A DNA stretch of 47,701 nt, taken from assembly GCF_024505145.1 (NCBI RefSeq), contig NZ_JANIAA010000058.1:1-47701 (forward strand). Direction: 5' to 3'. The notes beneath the pieces were generated by a model that was given only the letters and a program-made list of their open reading frames with translations, was not told the origin of the DNA and ran no database searches. Position numbers and translations under genes: made by a program. Source of the stretch: Streptomyces rugosispiralis (GTDB taxonomy: Bacteria > Actinomycetota > Actinomycetes > Streptomycetales > Streptomycetaceae). Of this stretch, positions 8,997 to 17,382 are shown in pieces (position 1 is the first letter of the stretch; every line of letters starts with the position of its first letter).

Positions 8997-9786
8997 AGAA
9001 GTCGACGAGCGCGGCGTTCACCGCGGCCGGCTTCTCCAGATAGCCGTAGTGTCCGCAGCCGGAGATCTCGGTGTAGCGGGCGCCCGGGATGGCGTCGGCG
9101 ACCTCCCGGGTGAGCTGCGGCCGTACGATCAGGTCGTGCTCGAAGCCCAGGACCAGGCACGGGCAGCGGATGGCCGCGTACGCGGGCAGCCGGTTGGGGA
9201 TCAGCTGCAGGCCGAGCTGGCCGCGGACCGAGGCCAGGTCGACGGCGGAGATCTCGAAGATGTCCAGCCAGTCGCGCAGCCGTTGCTCATCGGCCAGCGT
9301 CTGCGGGGACAGACTCTGCAGCGCGTTGACATAGGCGGCGTAGCGGGGCGGCAGCTTCACCCCGCTGTCGGCCAGGTCCATCTCCGCGATCGCCTGGGCG
9401 GTGGCGAAGGTGTCGGCCCGGCCGCTGGTCGCCATCAGCACGGCCGACCGGACGAGTTCGGGCCGGGCCAGGAGCAGCTCCTGGACGATGATGCCGCCCA
9501 GGGAGAAGCCCACGACCCGGCACGGACCCGCGCCGAGGTGCTCGATGAGGCCCGCGATGTCCGCCGCCATGTCATCGAGGGTGAAGCCCTCGGCGCAGGG
9601 ATCGCTCGGCGGGATCCCGCGGTTGTCCACGGTGATCACCTTGAAGCCGGCCGCCTTGAGCGCGGGCACCTGGTGGGTGCGCCACATCCGGCCGGGGGCC
9701 CCGGTGCCGGTCACCATGACGACCGGGTCCCCCGTTCCGTGCTCCTCGTAGTTGAGCTGGATCCCGTTGATCCGGACGACAGGCAT
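8830..9786 (-). CDS. Alpha/beta hydrolase of the NRPS cluster
   Basis: A 318-residue alpha/beta hydrolase. Nucleophile elbow GFSLGG (Ser95), acid in FEHDLIV and catalytic His in SGCGHYGYLEKP support an active enzyme. ATG 9786 lies two bases past the halogenase stop, so it is the last gene of the hpgT-dpgABC-halogenase operon. The fold normally ends at about residue 262 (VDFF); the remaining ~55 residues are a repeated PAGEPLAx tail that overlaps the kinase gene by 167 bp. Proteins of this kind occur in glycopeptide-type clusters, and a thioesterase-like or editing hydrolase, or a thioester hydrolase in amino-acid supply, is possible. The exact reaction cannot be told from sequence. Confidence 0.85.
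   Translation of the reverse strand: MPVVRINGIQLNYEEHGTGDPVVMVTGTGAPGRMWRTHQVPALKAAGFKVITVDNRGIPPSDPCAEGFTLDDMAADIAGLIEHLGAGPCRVVGFSLGGIIVQELLLARPELVRSAVLMATSGRADTFATAQAIAEMDLADSGVKLPPRYAAYVNALQSLSPQTLADEQRLRDWLDIFEISAVDLASVRGQLGLQLIPNRLPAYAAIRCPCLVLGFEHDLIVRPQLTREVADAIPGARYTEISGCGHYGYLEKPAAVNAALVDFFTASLAAGVAAPGGGRVMLPAGEPLAFPAGEPLAVPAGGPSAVPAGGSMGAESRS
8859..8978. repeat. 24-bp tandem repeat in the overlap of two convergent genes
   Basis: Units begin at 8859, 8883 and 8907 (about 88-96% alike, core CACCGGCAGGRAC), with two degenerate copies at 8931 and 8955. On the plus strand they encode HRQxPPTx repeats at the kinase C-terminus; on the minus strand they encode PAGEPLAx repeats at the hydrolase C-terminus. 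Confidence 0.85.
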
Positions 9787-9788
9787 CG

Positions 9789-11282
9789 TCAGGCCGGCCC
9801 CGGCTGCCAGAGCATGCCGTCGTCGGAGGTGATGAGCCCGCCGGGGAACATCGGCACATCGGGGCCGAGGTCCTCGCCGAGGAAGGCCCGGCTCTGCACC
9901 TGCGCGCCCTCCTGCATCGCCTGGCGCACCGCGGAGGAGCGGAACAGCGGTGTCATGTTCCCCTCGGCGTCGGCGGACATCTCGTCGATGGCGGAGACGA
10001 ACTCCGCCGACTTGGACTTCATGCGCGTCGCGGCCGACTCGGCCCCGTCGAGGTCGAACTCCGAGGACGACACGCCCGCCACCAGCTCGACGAACGACTC
10101 CAGCTCGGTGTGCTGGTTGTGGGTGACCTTCTTCGCCGACCAGAAGTAGGAGTTCTCGTCCACGTGCATGTCGTAGAAGGACATCAGGAACTCGTAGAAG
10201 ACGCCGTACTCCCGGCGGTAGCGGGCCTCGAACTCGGTGAACGCCGCCTCCTCGGACACGATCCCGGCCAGGCTGCTGCTGATCGAGCGGGCCGCCAGCA
10301 GGGCGCTGTAGGTGGCCAGGTGGACGCCGGAGGAGAAGACCGGGTCGACGAAGCAGGCGGCGTCGCCGATGAGCACGAGGCCGGGCCGCCAGAACTTGGT
10401 CTGGTGGTACGAGTAGTCCTTGCGCACCCGCAGCTGGCCGTACTGGCCCTCCGTCACCCGGCTGGCGTCCGACAGATACTCCTTGATCAGCGGGCATTCG
10501 TCGATGAGCGCCAGCAGGGCCCGCTCCGGATCGCCCTGGATCTTTTCGGCGTTCTCCCGCCGGACGACGGCGCCGACGCTGGTGAGGTCGGGGGTGAGCG
10601 GGATGTACCAGAACCAGCCGCTCTCGAACGCCACGGACAGGATGTTGCCCGAGTTGGGGGCGGGCAGCCGCTTGCCGCCCTGGAAGTAGCCGAACAGCGC
10701 GAGGCTGCGGAAGAACTGCGAGTACTCCCGGGTGCCGCCCACCCGCTTGTGCAGCCGGCTGCCGTTGCCCGACGCGTCCACGACGTACGTGGCGTGCACC
10801 TCGTGCTCGGTGCCGCCCGCGTCGGTGTACCGCACGCCCGTGACCCGCTCACCGTCCTCGAGCACATCGGAGACCGACGTCTGGAAGCGGACCTCGGCGC
10901 CCTTCTCCACCGCGTGTTCCAGCAGGATGTTGTCGAACTTCGAGCGCTCGACCTGGTACGCGTGCGAGGTGGCACCCGCGATCTTCGGGGACACCGAGAA
11001 GGAGAACGTCCACGGCTCGGCGTTGGCACCCCAGCGGAACGTGCCGCCCTTCTTCGGGGTGAACCCGGCCGCGGCCAGCTTCTCCGCGACCCCGGTCATC
11101 CGGCAGACGCCGTGGATCGTGGACGGCAGCAGCGACTCGCCGATCTGATACCGCGGAAACGTCTCCTTCTCCAGAATCAGGACCCGGTGGCCCCGCATGG
11201 CGACGAGCGCGGCCAGCGTAGAACCGCCGGGACCGCCCCCGACCACCACGACGTCGTACTGCTCACGACCCTCACTGCTCAT
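9789..11282 (-). CDS. Flavin-dependent halogenase (phenol type, glycopeptide family)
   Basis: A 497-residue halogenase resembling those of glycopeptide clusters (BhaA type). It has the FAD motif GGGPGGST near the N-terminus, GESLLPSTIHGVCRM, the halogenase motif WxWxIP as GWFWYIPL, and IGDAACFVDPVFSSGVHLA. This family chlorinates Tyr, beta-hydroxytyrosine or Hpg rings, usually on the carrier protein, using FADH2 from a separate reductase. No reductase gene is visible here. ATG 11282 has GAGGGGG seven bases upstream and matches the family N-terminus; an ATG at 11327, overlapping the dpgC stop as ATGA, is in frame and would add 15 residues. It implies a chlorinated aromatic residue in the product. 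Confidence 0.94.
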   Translation of the reverse strand: MSSEGREQYDVVVVGGGPGGSTLAALVAMRGHRVLILEKETFPRYQIGESLLPSTIHGVCRMTGVAEKLAAAGFTPKKGGTFRWGANAEPWTFSFSVSPKIAGATSHAYQVERSKFDNILLEHAVEKGAEVRFQTSVSDVLEDGERVTGVRYTDAGGTEHEVHATYVVDASGNGSRLHKRVGGTREYSQFFRSLALFGYFQGGKRLPAPNSGNILSVAFESGWFWYIPLTPDLTSVGAVVRRENAEKIQGDPERALLALIDECPLIKEYLSDASRVTEGQYGQLRVRKDYSYHQTKFWRPGLVLIGDAACFVDPVFSSGVHLATYSALLAARSISSSLAGIVSEEAAFTEFEARYRREYGVFYEFLMSFYDMHVDENSYFWSAKKVTHNQHTELESFVELVAGVSSSEFDLDGAESAATRMKSKSAEFVSAIDEMSADAEGNMTPLFRSSAVRQAMQEGAQVQSRAFLGEDLGPDVPMFPGGLITSDDGMLWQPGPA

Positions 11283-11323
11283 GGTTTCCCCCTCATGGCG
11301 TGCGTTGCTCTTCTGAGTAGCGG

Positions 11324-12601
11324 TCATGCGCCCCGCCCCGCGAACCGGCCGACCTTGCCGATGACGTCCTCGCCGTACAGGCGCAGCGCCTGCTGCAGCG
11401 CGAACTCGGCCATATAGCGGCGGAACTCCTCGACCGGCTCCTCCGCCCCGCCCAGCATCCGCCGGTTGGGCACGACCGCCGGGCCGCCGAGCCGTTCCAC
11501 GGCGCCGGCCACGGCCGTGTCCATCCCCTCCGGCTCGACCACCTCGTCGATCAGCAGCCGGGCGTCGGGTTCGGTGGCCCGGATCCGGCGGCCTTGAAGG
11601 ATGACCTGCCGGGAGATCCGGGGTCCGGTGTGCCGGCCGAGCCGGAAGTTCGCCGCACCGGGGACGATGCCCTCCCGGGCCGCGGGCAGGCTGAGACAGG
11701 CGTCCGACGCGGCGAGCACATGGTCGAAGACGAGCAGCAGCTGGGTGCCGCCGCCGATGGCGAACGTCTCGACGGCCGCGACCCACGGCTTCTCGACCGT
11801 CGGGGAGTGCCAGGGCGCGGTGTCCGTGCGCACTCCCCTGACCAGCTTGTGGATATAGCCCAGCTCGCGCCGGAGCAGAAAGCCGACCAGCGAAATGGCC
11901 CCTGCGTGCAGGCTCTTGAGGTTGATGCCCGCGCTGAACACCCGTCGGCCCCGGTAGCGGGGATGGCTCATCGGGCCGCCGCGCACCACCCCGACCCGCA
12001 CCTCCGGGTCGAGCAGCGCGAGGTCGACGGCGGTCTCCATGTCGTCGACCTGCTGCTCGTCCTCGGCGTTCAGGCAGTCGTCCCGGCACATCGTCAGATA
12101 CGCCGCGCCGTCGCGCCGCTCCATCCGCACGGACGTCGTCTCGAGGACGCCGGTCCTCGTGAACTCCGGCAGCAGCCGCAGCGCCCGCAGTGTCGGCCGG
12201 AGCATCGCGTCGAGCAGATGCGGCCCGGACCGGGGCGAGGCCAGCACGGCGCGCAGGAAGATGCCCTGATCGATCTCGTACCCCTCCTTGTCCGCCTGCC
12301 GCCGGGCGCGGTCGGCCGCGAGCTGCCCGGCCGTGGGGAGCAGCGCGGGGAAGGCGTCCGCGGCGGCGCCGACGAGTTCGGCGATGCGGAGCTCGTCGGC
12401 GCCGCCGCTGGTGAGGTGGTCGTACACGGCGTCGGCGTGGGTGTGCAGATAGCGCGTCCGCAGCGCCCGGACGGTGTCCTTGGCCGCGGCGAGCTCGGCC
12501 CGCTCCTCAGATTCCCGGGCGCCGGGTGCGGGCAGTTTCGCCACCAGTTCGTCGACGCGGTGGGCCGCCTGCCGCAGCTCCGGCCAGAGCGGGACGGTCA
12601 T
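11324..12601 (-). CDS. dpgC: DpgC, (3,5-dihydroxyphenyl)acetyl-CoA 1,2-dioxygenase
   Basis: A 425-residue crotonase-fold protein with a helical N-terminal region (about 1-190) absent from ordinary enoyl-CoA hydratases, as in the cofactor-free oxygenase DpgC. The crotonase core includes FSAGINLKSL, VETFAIGGGTQLLL and PAAREGIVPGAANFRLGR. DpgC turns 3,5-dihydroxyphenylacetyl-CoA plus O2 into 3,5-dihydroxyphenylglyoxylate without metal or flavin. Its ATG at 12601 overlaps the dpgB stop as ATGA. It is followed by the halogenase instead of dpgD. Confidence 0.94.
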   Translation of the reverse strand: MTVPLWPELRQAAHRVDELVAKLPAPGARESEERAELAAAKDTVRALRTRYLHTHADAVYDHLTSGGADELRIAELVGAAADAFPALLPTAGQLAADRARRQADKEGYEIDQGIFLRAVLASPRSGPHLLDAMLRPTLRALRLLPEFTRTGVLETTSVRMERRDGAAYLTMCRDDCLNAEDEQQVDDMETAVDLALLDPEVRVGVVRGGPMSHPRYRGRRVFSAGINLKSLHAGAISLVGFLLRRELGYIHKLVRGVRTDTAPWHSPTVEKPWVAAVETFAIGGGTQLLLVFDHVLAASDACLSLPAAREGIVPGAANFRLGRHTGPRISRQVILQGRRIRATEPDARLLIDEVVEPEGMDTAVAGAVERLGGPAVVPNRRMLGGAEEPVEEFRRYMAEFALQQALRLYGEDVIGKVGRFAGRGA

Positions 12602-13257
12602 GACGCCTCCACCGCGGGCCGCCGCAACACCCGGTCGCAGGCGGCCAGATGAGGGCCGAGGGCGTCCTCGAAGCTGGTCGTGGCGGCGTCGAAGAGCAGC
12701 TGCCGCCGGATCGCGAGCTCCTTTCCGGCCAGCCCGCCGACCAGCCCGGCGGCGGCCGCGATCGCACCGGCCGGGTCGTCGGCCAGCTCGTCGGCCACGC
12801 CGAGCGCGAGCGCCTCGGGGGCCTCGATGGGCACTCCGAACAGCAGCGCCCGGCGGACCCGCGCGGGTCCGGCGAGCTGGACGAGCCGATAGGCCGCCAT
12901 GCCGGGCCAGGTCGCCGCGGAGTCGCCGTGGACGAGCAGCCGGGTGCCCGGGGTGACCACCCGGACGTCGCAGGCGAGGAAGGCGTCCAGGGCCGCGCCG
13001 CCGCAGTCGCCCGAGGCCACCGCGACGGTGGCCCGGGGCAGCCGCTCCAGCCGGCGCAGTGTCCGCTCCCACTTGCTGATGTGCATCACATCGAGGCCGC
13101 CGGTCCAGCCCGCCGCCGGGGCGCCGCCGACCCGTACGGCGAGGACTCCGCGGCCGGGGCGGTCCTCGGCCTTGTCGCACACGGCCTGTACGGCGTTCAC
13201 GGTCGCGGCGGTGGGCGGCTCGGCCCCGTCGATCGCCACGGTCAGCAGTTCTTCCAT
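12598..13257 (-). CDS. dpgB: DpgB, enoyl-CoA hydratase-like Dpg biosynthesis protein
   Basis: A 219-residue short crotonase-fold protein (MEELLTVAID start, WTGGLDVMHI, ASGDCGGAALDAFLACDVR). DpgB works with DpgA and raises the rate of dihydroxyphenylacetyl-CoA formation, probably at the dehydration and aromatisation step. ATG 13257 has GGAGGG six bases upstream; GTG codons at 13275 and 13278 are alternatives. It sits between dpgA (14 bp upstream) and dpgC (ATGA overlap). Its short length and position support DpgB over DpgD. Confidence 0.9.
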   Translation of the reverse strand: MEELLTVAIDGAEPPTAATVNAVQAVCDKAEDRPGRGVLAVRVGGAPAAGWTGGLDVMHISKWERTLRRLERLPRATVAVASGDCGGAALDAFLACDVRVVTPGTRLLVHGDSAATWPGMAAYRLVQLAGPARVRRALLFGVPIEAPEALALGVADELADDPAGAIAAAAGLVGGLAGKELAIRRQLLFDAATTSFEDALGPHLAACDRVLRRPAVEAS

Positions 13258-13271
13258 GACACCCTCCGCAC

Positions 13272-14429
13272 TCACCACTGGACCAGCGCCGTCTCGATCG
13301 TGGAGCCGGGCCCCATGGTCATCAGCACGCCGTACTCACCCGGTTTGGCGACTCCCTCGTCCAGGAGCCGTTCGTAGGAGAACAGGAACGAGCCGCTGGA
13401 CACGTTGCCGTAGTCGCGCAGCACACCGACGGTGTGCCGGACGTCGTACCGGGTGAGGCCCAGGTTGACGACGACGGCGTCGATGACCTTCTTGCCGCCC
13501 GAGTGCACCAGCCAGTGGGAGATGTCGCTGCGGCGCAGCCCGGTGTCCGCCAGCAGCCGGTCCACGACCAGTTCGGCATGGGCGCCGACCACATACGGGA
13601 TCTGCGGGTCCAGGTAGAAGCTGAAGCGGCCCTGTTCGCGGTCCCAGTCGTAGCGCATGGCGTCGGAGGCGTCCGGGATGATGCAGCTGGCGAACTTGAG
13701 GATGCGCGGCCCCTCGGGGCCGGCCACGCCGTCCGGTCCTGAGCGGAGCGCGATCGCGCTCGCGCCGTCCCCGAAGAGGCTGTTCACGACGGCGGTGCGC
13801 ATCGTGGAGTCGATCGCGTACGCGGCGGAGCAGGCTTCGGCGCAGAGCACCACGGCGAGTTCGCCGGGGTGGGCGGCGGCCCAGCCCGCGACCACGCCCA
13901 GGGCGTTCAGCCCGGCGTTGCAGCCCATGCCCACGATGTCGGAGCGGCTGCAGTGCCGGTCGATGCCGAGCTCCTTGATGAGCAGGGCGCTCAGCCCCGG
14001 CGTGAGCAGCCCGGTGGAGGTCACACAGCACAGGTGGCGCAGCTCGGCCAGTTCGGCACCGGCCCGCTTGAGGCAGGCGCGCAGCGCCTCCGCACCCATC
14101 TCGATGGCCTTGGCCTTGTGCTTGTCGAGCAGGTCGCCCTGCGGTTCGGGGACGCGGCCGCCCTTGCCGTCGGGCGGCGGGAGCGTCAGATGGCGGCGGT
14201 CGATGGCGCTGTTGAGGAAGACCGAACGGATCTTGGGGTCGGTGATCTCGAAGGCGTCGAGCACCTCCTGCTGGGTGTACGACGTGGATGTCACCGCCGT
14301 CCCCACGCCGAGGGCGCGGGGCCGTAGCTCGGCTGCCAGGGTCATCGGAAGGTCCACCCCCACATACGCGGCTTGCTCCGGGGCCGGCGACTGCGACTCA
14401 GTCCGGACACGTTGCCTCACCTTTCTCAC
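13272..14429 (-). CDS. dpgA: DpgA, type III polyketide synthase (3,5-dihydroxyphenylacetyl-CoA synthase)
   Basis: A chalcone-synthase-fold enzyme of 385 residues from GTG 14429, or 357 from ATG 14345. The active-site Cys lies in GMGCNAGLNAL, His in WLVHSGGKK and Asn in DYGNVSSG, giving the Cys-His-Asn triad. The run ITDPKIRSVFLNSAIDRRHL is typical of DpgA. It joins four malonyl-CoA units to make 3,5-dihydroxyphenylacetyl-CoA. GTG 14429 overlaps the hpgT stop as GTGA, which favours coupling, but the extra N-terminal stretch is not conserved-looking, so the internal ATG is possible. Its presence, with DpgB and DpgC, shows that the peptide contains Dpg. Confidence 0.95.
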   Translation of the reverse strand: MRKVRQRVRTESQSPAPEQAAYVGVDLPMTLAAELRPRALGVGTAVTSTSYTQQEVLDAFEITDPKIRSVFLNSAIDRRHLTLPPPDGKGGRVPEPQGDLLDKHKAKAIEMGAEALRACLKRAGAELAELRHLCCVTSTGLLTPGLSALLIKELGIDRHCSRSDIVGMGCNAGLNALGVVAGWAAAHPGELAVVLCAEACSAAYAIDSTMRTAVVNSLFGDGASAIALRSGPDGVAGPEGPRILKFASCIIPDASDAMRYDWDREQGRFSFYLDPQIPYVVGAHAELVVDRLLADTGLRRSDISHWLVHSGGKKVIDAVVVNLGLTRYDVRHTVGVLRDYGNVSSGSFLFSYERLLDEGVAKPGEYGVLMTMGPGSTIETALVQW

Positions 14430-15802
14430 TGGGATCCGCTGGTGTTGTGCGGCGCGCTGTGCGACGCGTTACGCGGCGCGCTGTGCGCCTCGATGAAGCG
14501 CGCGAGCCGCGCCGTGCCCTCGTCGATCTCGGCGGGCGTCAGATAGCTGATGGACAGCCGGATGCCGTGGTGGCCGCCGGTGCCGGGGTAGAAGTGCGCC
14601 ATCGGCGTCCAGATCACGCCGAAGTCCTGTGCGGATGTGGTCAGTACGGTGTTGTCCACCCGGAACGGGACCCGCATGGTGAGGAAGAAGCCGCCGCTGG
14701 GCTCGTTCCAGCGCACCCGGAGCGCCTCCCGGCGGGCGGCGGGCAGCCGGGCGTCCAGCCGCCGCAGCATCTCCCGCATCGCCTCGCCGTAGTACGCGGC
14801 CGCCTCGGCGTTCAGCTCCGACAGCCGGCCCCGGGCGCCGAGCAGCGCGCCCGCCACGGCGGCCTGGCTCAGCGACGAGGTGTTGACCGTCACCATGCTC
14901 TTGATCTTGGCCAGTTCGTCCGCCAGCAGCCGCTCACCGCCCGAGGCGTCCAGGACCCGCTGGTCGGCCACGACGAACCCGACCCGGGCGCCGGGGAAAA
15001 CGGTCTTGGAGTACGAGCCCAGGTGCACCACACGGCGGGCCCGGTCCCGGGACTTCAGCGTCGGCAGCGGGGTGCCGGGGCTCACCTGCCGGTACGGGCT
15101 GTCCTCCAGCACCAGGAAGTCGTAGCGCTCGGCGAGCTCCAGCAGCTCCTCCCGGGCCTTCGGGCCCATGGTGTTCCCGGACGGGTTGGAGTGGTCCGGC
15201 ACCACATAGAAGGCGCGGGGGCGGCGGCCGCGCGCCCGCTCCGCCAGCACCGCGGCCTCCAGGTCGGCGGCGTGGAACCCGTCCTCGCGCTCCTCCACCG
15301 GGCGCACCGTCACGTCCAGCAGCCGGGCCGCGCCGGTGATCCCCACATAGCAGGGGCTGGAGACCAGCAGGACGTCGTCGGGGCCGGCGAAGAGCGCCCG
15401 CAGCACCAACAGCATGGCCTCCTGGGCGCCGACGGTCACCACGATGGACTCGGGCGGCACCTCGGTGGCCTCGTCCACGCGCAGCGAGTCGGCGATGATC
15501 TGGCGGATCCGCCCGGCGGTCGGGCCGTACTGGTACAGCGCGGTGCGGATGTCGGCCGGTGAACTCCCCTGCTCCGCCAGGTGGTCCAGGTAGCGGCGGA
15601 TGTGGGTGAAGACCTGCTCGGTGTCGAAGAAGCCGTCGTACGGCCGGCCCGGGGCGAAGGAAATCGCGTCCGGATAGCGATGGGTCACCTCGTTGAGGAA
15701 GTTCATCGTGTCCAGCACCGGCTCGGAAACGCTGCCGTGCAGCTCTGCCATGTCCAGATGGTCCCGTTGCCGGGTCTGCGCGGCGACGGTGGTTCCTGCC
15801 AT
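14426..15802 (-). CDS. hpgT: 4-hydroxyphenylglycine / dihydroxyphenylglycine aminotransferase
   Basis: A 458-residue fold-type I PLP aminotransferase: PYDGFFDTEQVF, VTVGAQEAML, DHSNPSGNTMGP, and the PLP lysine in SYSKTVFPGARVG. HpgT converts 4-hydroxyphenylglyoxylate and 3,5-dihydroxyphenylglyoxylate to Hpg and Dpg, usually with tyrosine as amino donor, which also regenerates 4-hydroxyphenylpyruvate for HmaS. ATG 15802 has GGGGGAA upstream. It heads the hpgT-dpgABC-halogenase-hydrolase operon, about 160 bp downstream of a StrR-type operator. The C-terminus carries a small duplicated HSAPxN segment beyond the fold. Confidence 0.92.
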   Translation of the reverse strand: MAGTTVAAQTRQRDHLDMAELHGSVSEPVLDTMNFLNEVTHRYPDAISFAPGRPYDGFFDTEQVFTHIRRYLDHLAEQGSSPADIRTALYQYGPTAGRIRQIIADSLRVDEATEVPPESIVVTVGAQEAMLLVLRALFAGPDDVLLVSSPCYVGITGAARLLDVTVRPVEEREDGFHAADLEAAVLAERARGRRPRAFYVVPDHSNPSGNTMGPKAREELLELAERYDFLVLEDSPYRQVSPGTPLPTLKSRDRARRVVHLGSYSKTVFPGARVGFVVADQRVLDASGGERLLADELAKIKSMVTVNTSSLSQAAVAGALLGARGRLSELNAEAAAYYGEAMREMLRRLDARLPAARREALRVRWNEPSGGFFLTMRVPFRVDNTVLTTSAQDFGVIWTPMAHFYPGTGGHHGIRLSISYLTPAEIDEGTARLARFIEAHSAPRNASHSAPHNTSGSQ

Positions 15803-15822
15803 GAATTCCCCCGGGCGGAAAA

Positions 15823-15936
15823 TGAATGAGGGCGGCTCGCATAAGAGCGGCTCGCATGAGCTCGCATGAATGCGACGTGCATGAGACCGGATGAATGCGA
15901 GCAGCTGAATGAGGGCGGCTCGGATGCTTCAGCATC
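15823..15936. repeat. Short direct repeats and a 14-bp palindrome in the hpgT leader
   Basis: GAATGAGGGCGGCTCG occurs at about 15823 and again at about 15907, with several GCTCGCATGA/ATGAATGCGA copies between. GATGCT-TC-AGCATC at 15923-15936 is a perfect palindrome. The block lies between the hpgT start and the operator at 15965-15993, so it should be in the transcribed leader or core promoter. Confidence 0.7.
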
Positions 15937-15964
15937 ACACGCCCGCCGGTCTTTTCACAACGCC

Positions 15965-15993
15965 GTCCAATTGCTCGAACCGCGCGCTTGGAC
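15965..15993. promoter_or_regulatory. Candidate StrR/Bbr operator, GTCCAA-N17-TTGGAC
   Basis: GTCCAA at 15965-15970 and TTGGAC at 15988-15993 with 17 bases between; arms extend to eight bases (CCGTCCAA/TTGGACGG). It lies in the 241-bp gap between the prephenate dehydrogenase gene and hpgT, upstream of the Dpg/halogenase operon. Same sequence and spacing as the site before the NRPS operon. Confidence 0.85.
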
Positions 15994-16041
15994 GGGCTTG
16001 TCGGCAGCCTTGTCGGCGGGCTTGTCGGCGGGCTTGTCGAG
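15994..16041. repeat. Four 12-bp tandem repeats next to the operator
   Basis: GGGCTTGTCGGC is repeated four times head to tail (second and fourth copies imperfect), starting one base after the operator and ending three bases before the prephenate dehydrogenase stop codon. No hairpin is apparent. Confidence 0.85.
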
Positions 16042-16043
16042 CG

Positions 16044-17201
16044 CTATCCGGCGGGCACCGATTCCGCCGGGGCCCGCTCCCACCCATCAGCGCCCAGCTT
16101 GGCCCCGATGCGCTCGGCGTCGGCCGCGGGAACGGGCACGCGCACCCGCAGGCCGCTCTCCTCCGCGGCCTCCACGGCGACGTCGTCCACGGCGATGCCG
16201 AGCGCCGCGACGGCGCCCAGCAGCCGGGCCAGCTCCCCCGGGCGGCCGGGGACCAGGATCCGCAGCCCCGCCTCCGCCGCGGGCGGGGTGGCACCGGGGC
16301 GCGGCAGCCCGGCGAGCCCGGCGACGCCCCGGGACAGCAGGTCCTCCAGGGTCCGTACGCCCTGGTCACGGCCCGCGTCGTCGCCTTCGGCGAGCACGTC
16401 CTCCACGGCCAACGCGTCTTCCTCTGCCAACGCGTCTTCCTCGGCGAGCACGTCGAGCGCCGCCGCCACCCGGGACAGATCGGCGCGCAGCTCCCTCACC
16501 ACCCCGGCCATGGCGGCCGCGTTGGACCGCAGGATGTCGCTCCACAGCCGGGGGTCCCCGGCGGCGATCCGGGTCACATCGCGCAGCCCCTGCCCGGCCA
16601 GCAGCGGCACCCCGGCCGGGCCGTCGCGCAGCCGGGCGGCCATCACGCCGGCCAGCAGATGTGGAACGTGCGAGGTCAGCGCCACCACCTCGTCATGCTC
16701 CCGGCTGCCCATGACCACCGGGGCGGCGCCGCACAACTCGGCCAGCTCCAGGCCCCGATCGAGGGCGGCGCGCGAGGTCAGCCGGTGCGGTGTCAGCGCC
16801 CAGGGGCGGCCCCGGAACAGCTCGGCCCGCGCCGCCAGCGGCCCCGACCGCTCCCGGCCTGCCAGCGGATGGCCGCCGACGTAGCGGGAGGGTTCGGGGG
16901 CGCGGGCGAGCACGGCCCGCTCCGGGCCTGCCTTCACGCTCGCCACATCGGTGTAGGCGCGGGCCAGACCGCGCGTCTGGGCCGCGATCAGCACTTCGGC
17001 GATCCGGCTCGGCGGCACCGCCAGCACGGCGAGGTCGACCGGCGCCGGCGGTTCCTCCGCCCGGCCCGCGCCGAGTGCGGCGGCGGTCCTGGCGGCGGCC
17101 CGGTCGCGGTCGGAGAGATACACCGCCACGCCCTGCCCGGTGGCGGCGAGCGCGACCGACGTACCGATGAGGCCGGTGCCGATGACGGCCATCGTGTGCA
17201 T
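16044..17201 (-). CDS. Prephenate dehydrogenase (with C-terminal ACT-like domain)
   Basis: A 385-residue NAD(P)-dependent dehydrogenase: N-terminal Rossmann motif VIGTGLIGTS, then TDVASVKAGP, YVGGHPLAGRERSG and SHVPHLLAGVMAARL, all typical of the prephenate dehydrogenase family. It makes 4-hydroxyphenylpyruvate, substrate of HmaS, and so channels shikimate flux into Hpg and Tyr. The last 75 residues resemble an ACT domain (LRILVPGRPGELARLLG), which in this family binds tyrosine. An acidic linker of repeated LAEEDA units, coded by 18-bp repeats near 16393-16464, joins the two parts. ATG 17201 is chosen; GTG 17204 is an equal alternative. Divergent from hmaS. Confidence 0.92.
   Translation of the reverse strand: MHTMAVIGTGLIGTSVALAATGQGVAVYLSDRDRAAARTAAALGAGRAEEPPAPVDLAVLAVPPSRIAEVLIAAQTRGLARAYTDVASVKAGPERAVLARAPEPSRYVGGHPLAGRERSGPLAARAELFRGRPWALTPHRLTSRAALDRGLELAELCGAAPVVMGSREHDEVVALTSHVPHLLAGVMAARLRDGPAGVPLLAGQGLRDVTRIAAGDPRLWSDILRSNAAAMAGVVRELRADLSRVAAALDVLAEEDALAEEDALAVEDVLAEGDDAGRDQGVRTLEDLLSRGVAGLAGLPRPGATPPAAEAGLRILVPGRPGELARLLGAVAALGIAVDDVAVEAAEESGLRVRVPVPAADAERIGAKLGADGWERAPAESVPAG
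16393..16464. repeat. 18-bp tandem repeats coding an acidic linker
   Basis: About four copies of an 18-bp unit; the two central copies (16411-16428 and 16429-16446) share AACGCGTCTTCCTC. They encode the repeated Leu-Ala-Glu-Glu-Asp-Ala unit between the dehydrogenase and ACT-like parts. Confidence 0.75.
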
Positions 17202-17382
17202 CACAAGACATCACCCGTCCAAGAGGACCGCGACCCGGAAACACAAAACACGGCACAGCTTATGGAGCGGGCCCGGCGTCCACGAGTTCCGTTAACCGCC
17301 TTAATGGCGCCGATGGCTGGACGCGCTCAAGGCCGCCTAGAGTTCTGCGGGCCCGGTTTTCTTCCGCATCAGGGGGGCCAAT
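17202..17382. promoter_or_regulatory. Divergent promoter region, prephenate dehydrogenase / hmaS
   Basis: A 181-bp gap between two divergent starts, locally less GC-rich. It holds GTCC-AAGA-GGAC at 17217-17228 and isolated half-sites GTCCAC (17278-17283) and CTGGAC (17317-17322), 33 bases apart, but no GTCCAA-N17-TTGGAC. Regulation by the StrR-type protein here is therefore uncertain. AGGGGGG before ATG 17383 is the hmaS ribosome site. Confidence 0.5.

Noticed and set aside
11324..13180. One 618-residue crotonase fusion covering dpgB and dpgC
   Set aside because: The N-terminal part is the shifted frame of dpgB; dpgC starts at 12601 with an ATGA overlap.
17217..17322. StrR-type operator in the prephenate dehydrogenase / hmaS promoter
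   Set aside because: Only half-sites with wrong spacing (33 bases) or a GTCC-N4-GGAC pair; no match to the N17 form.
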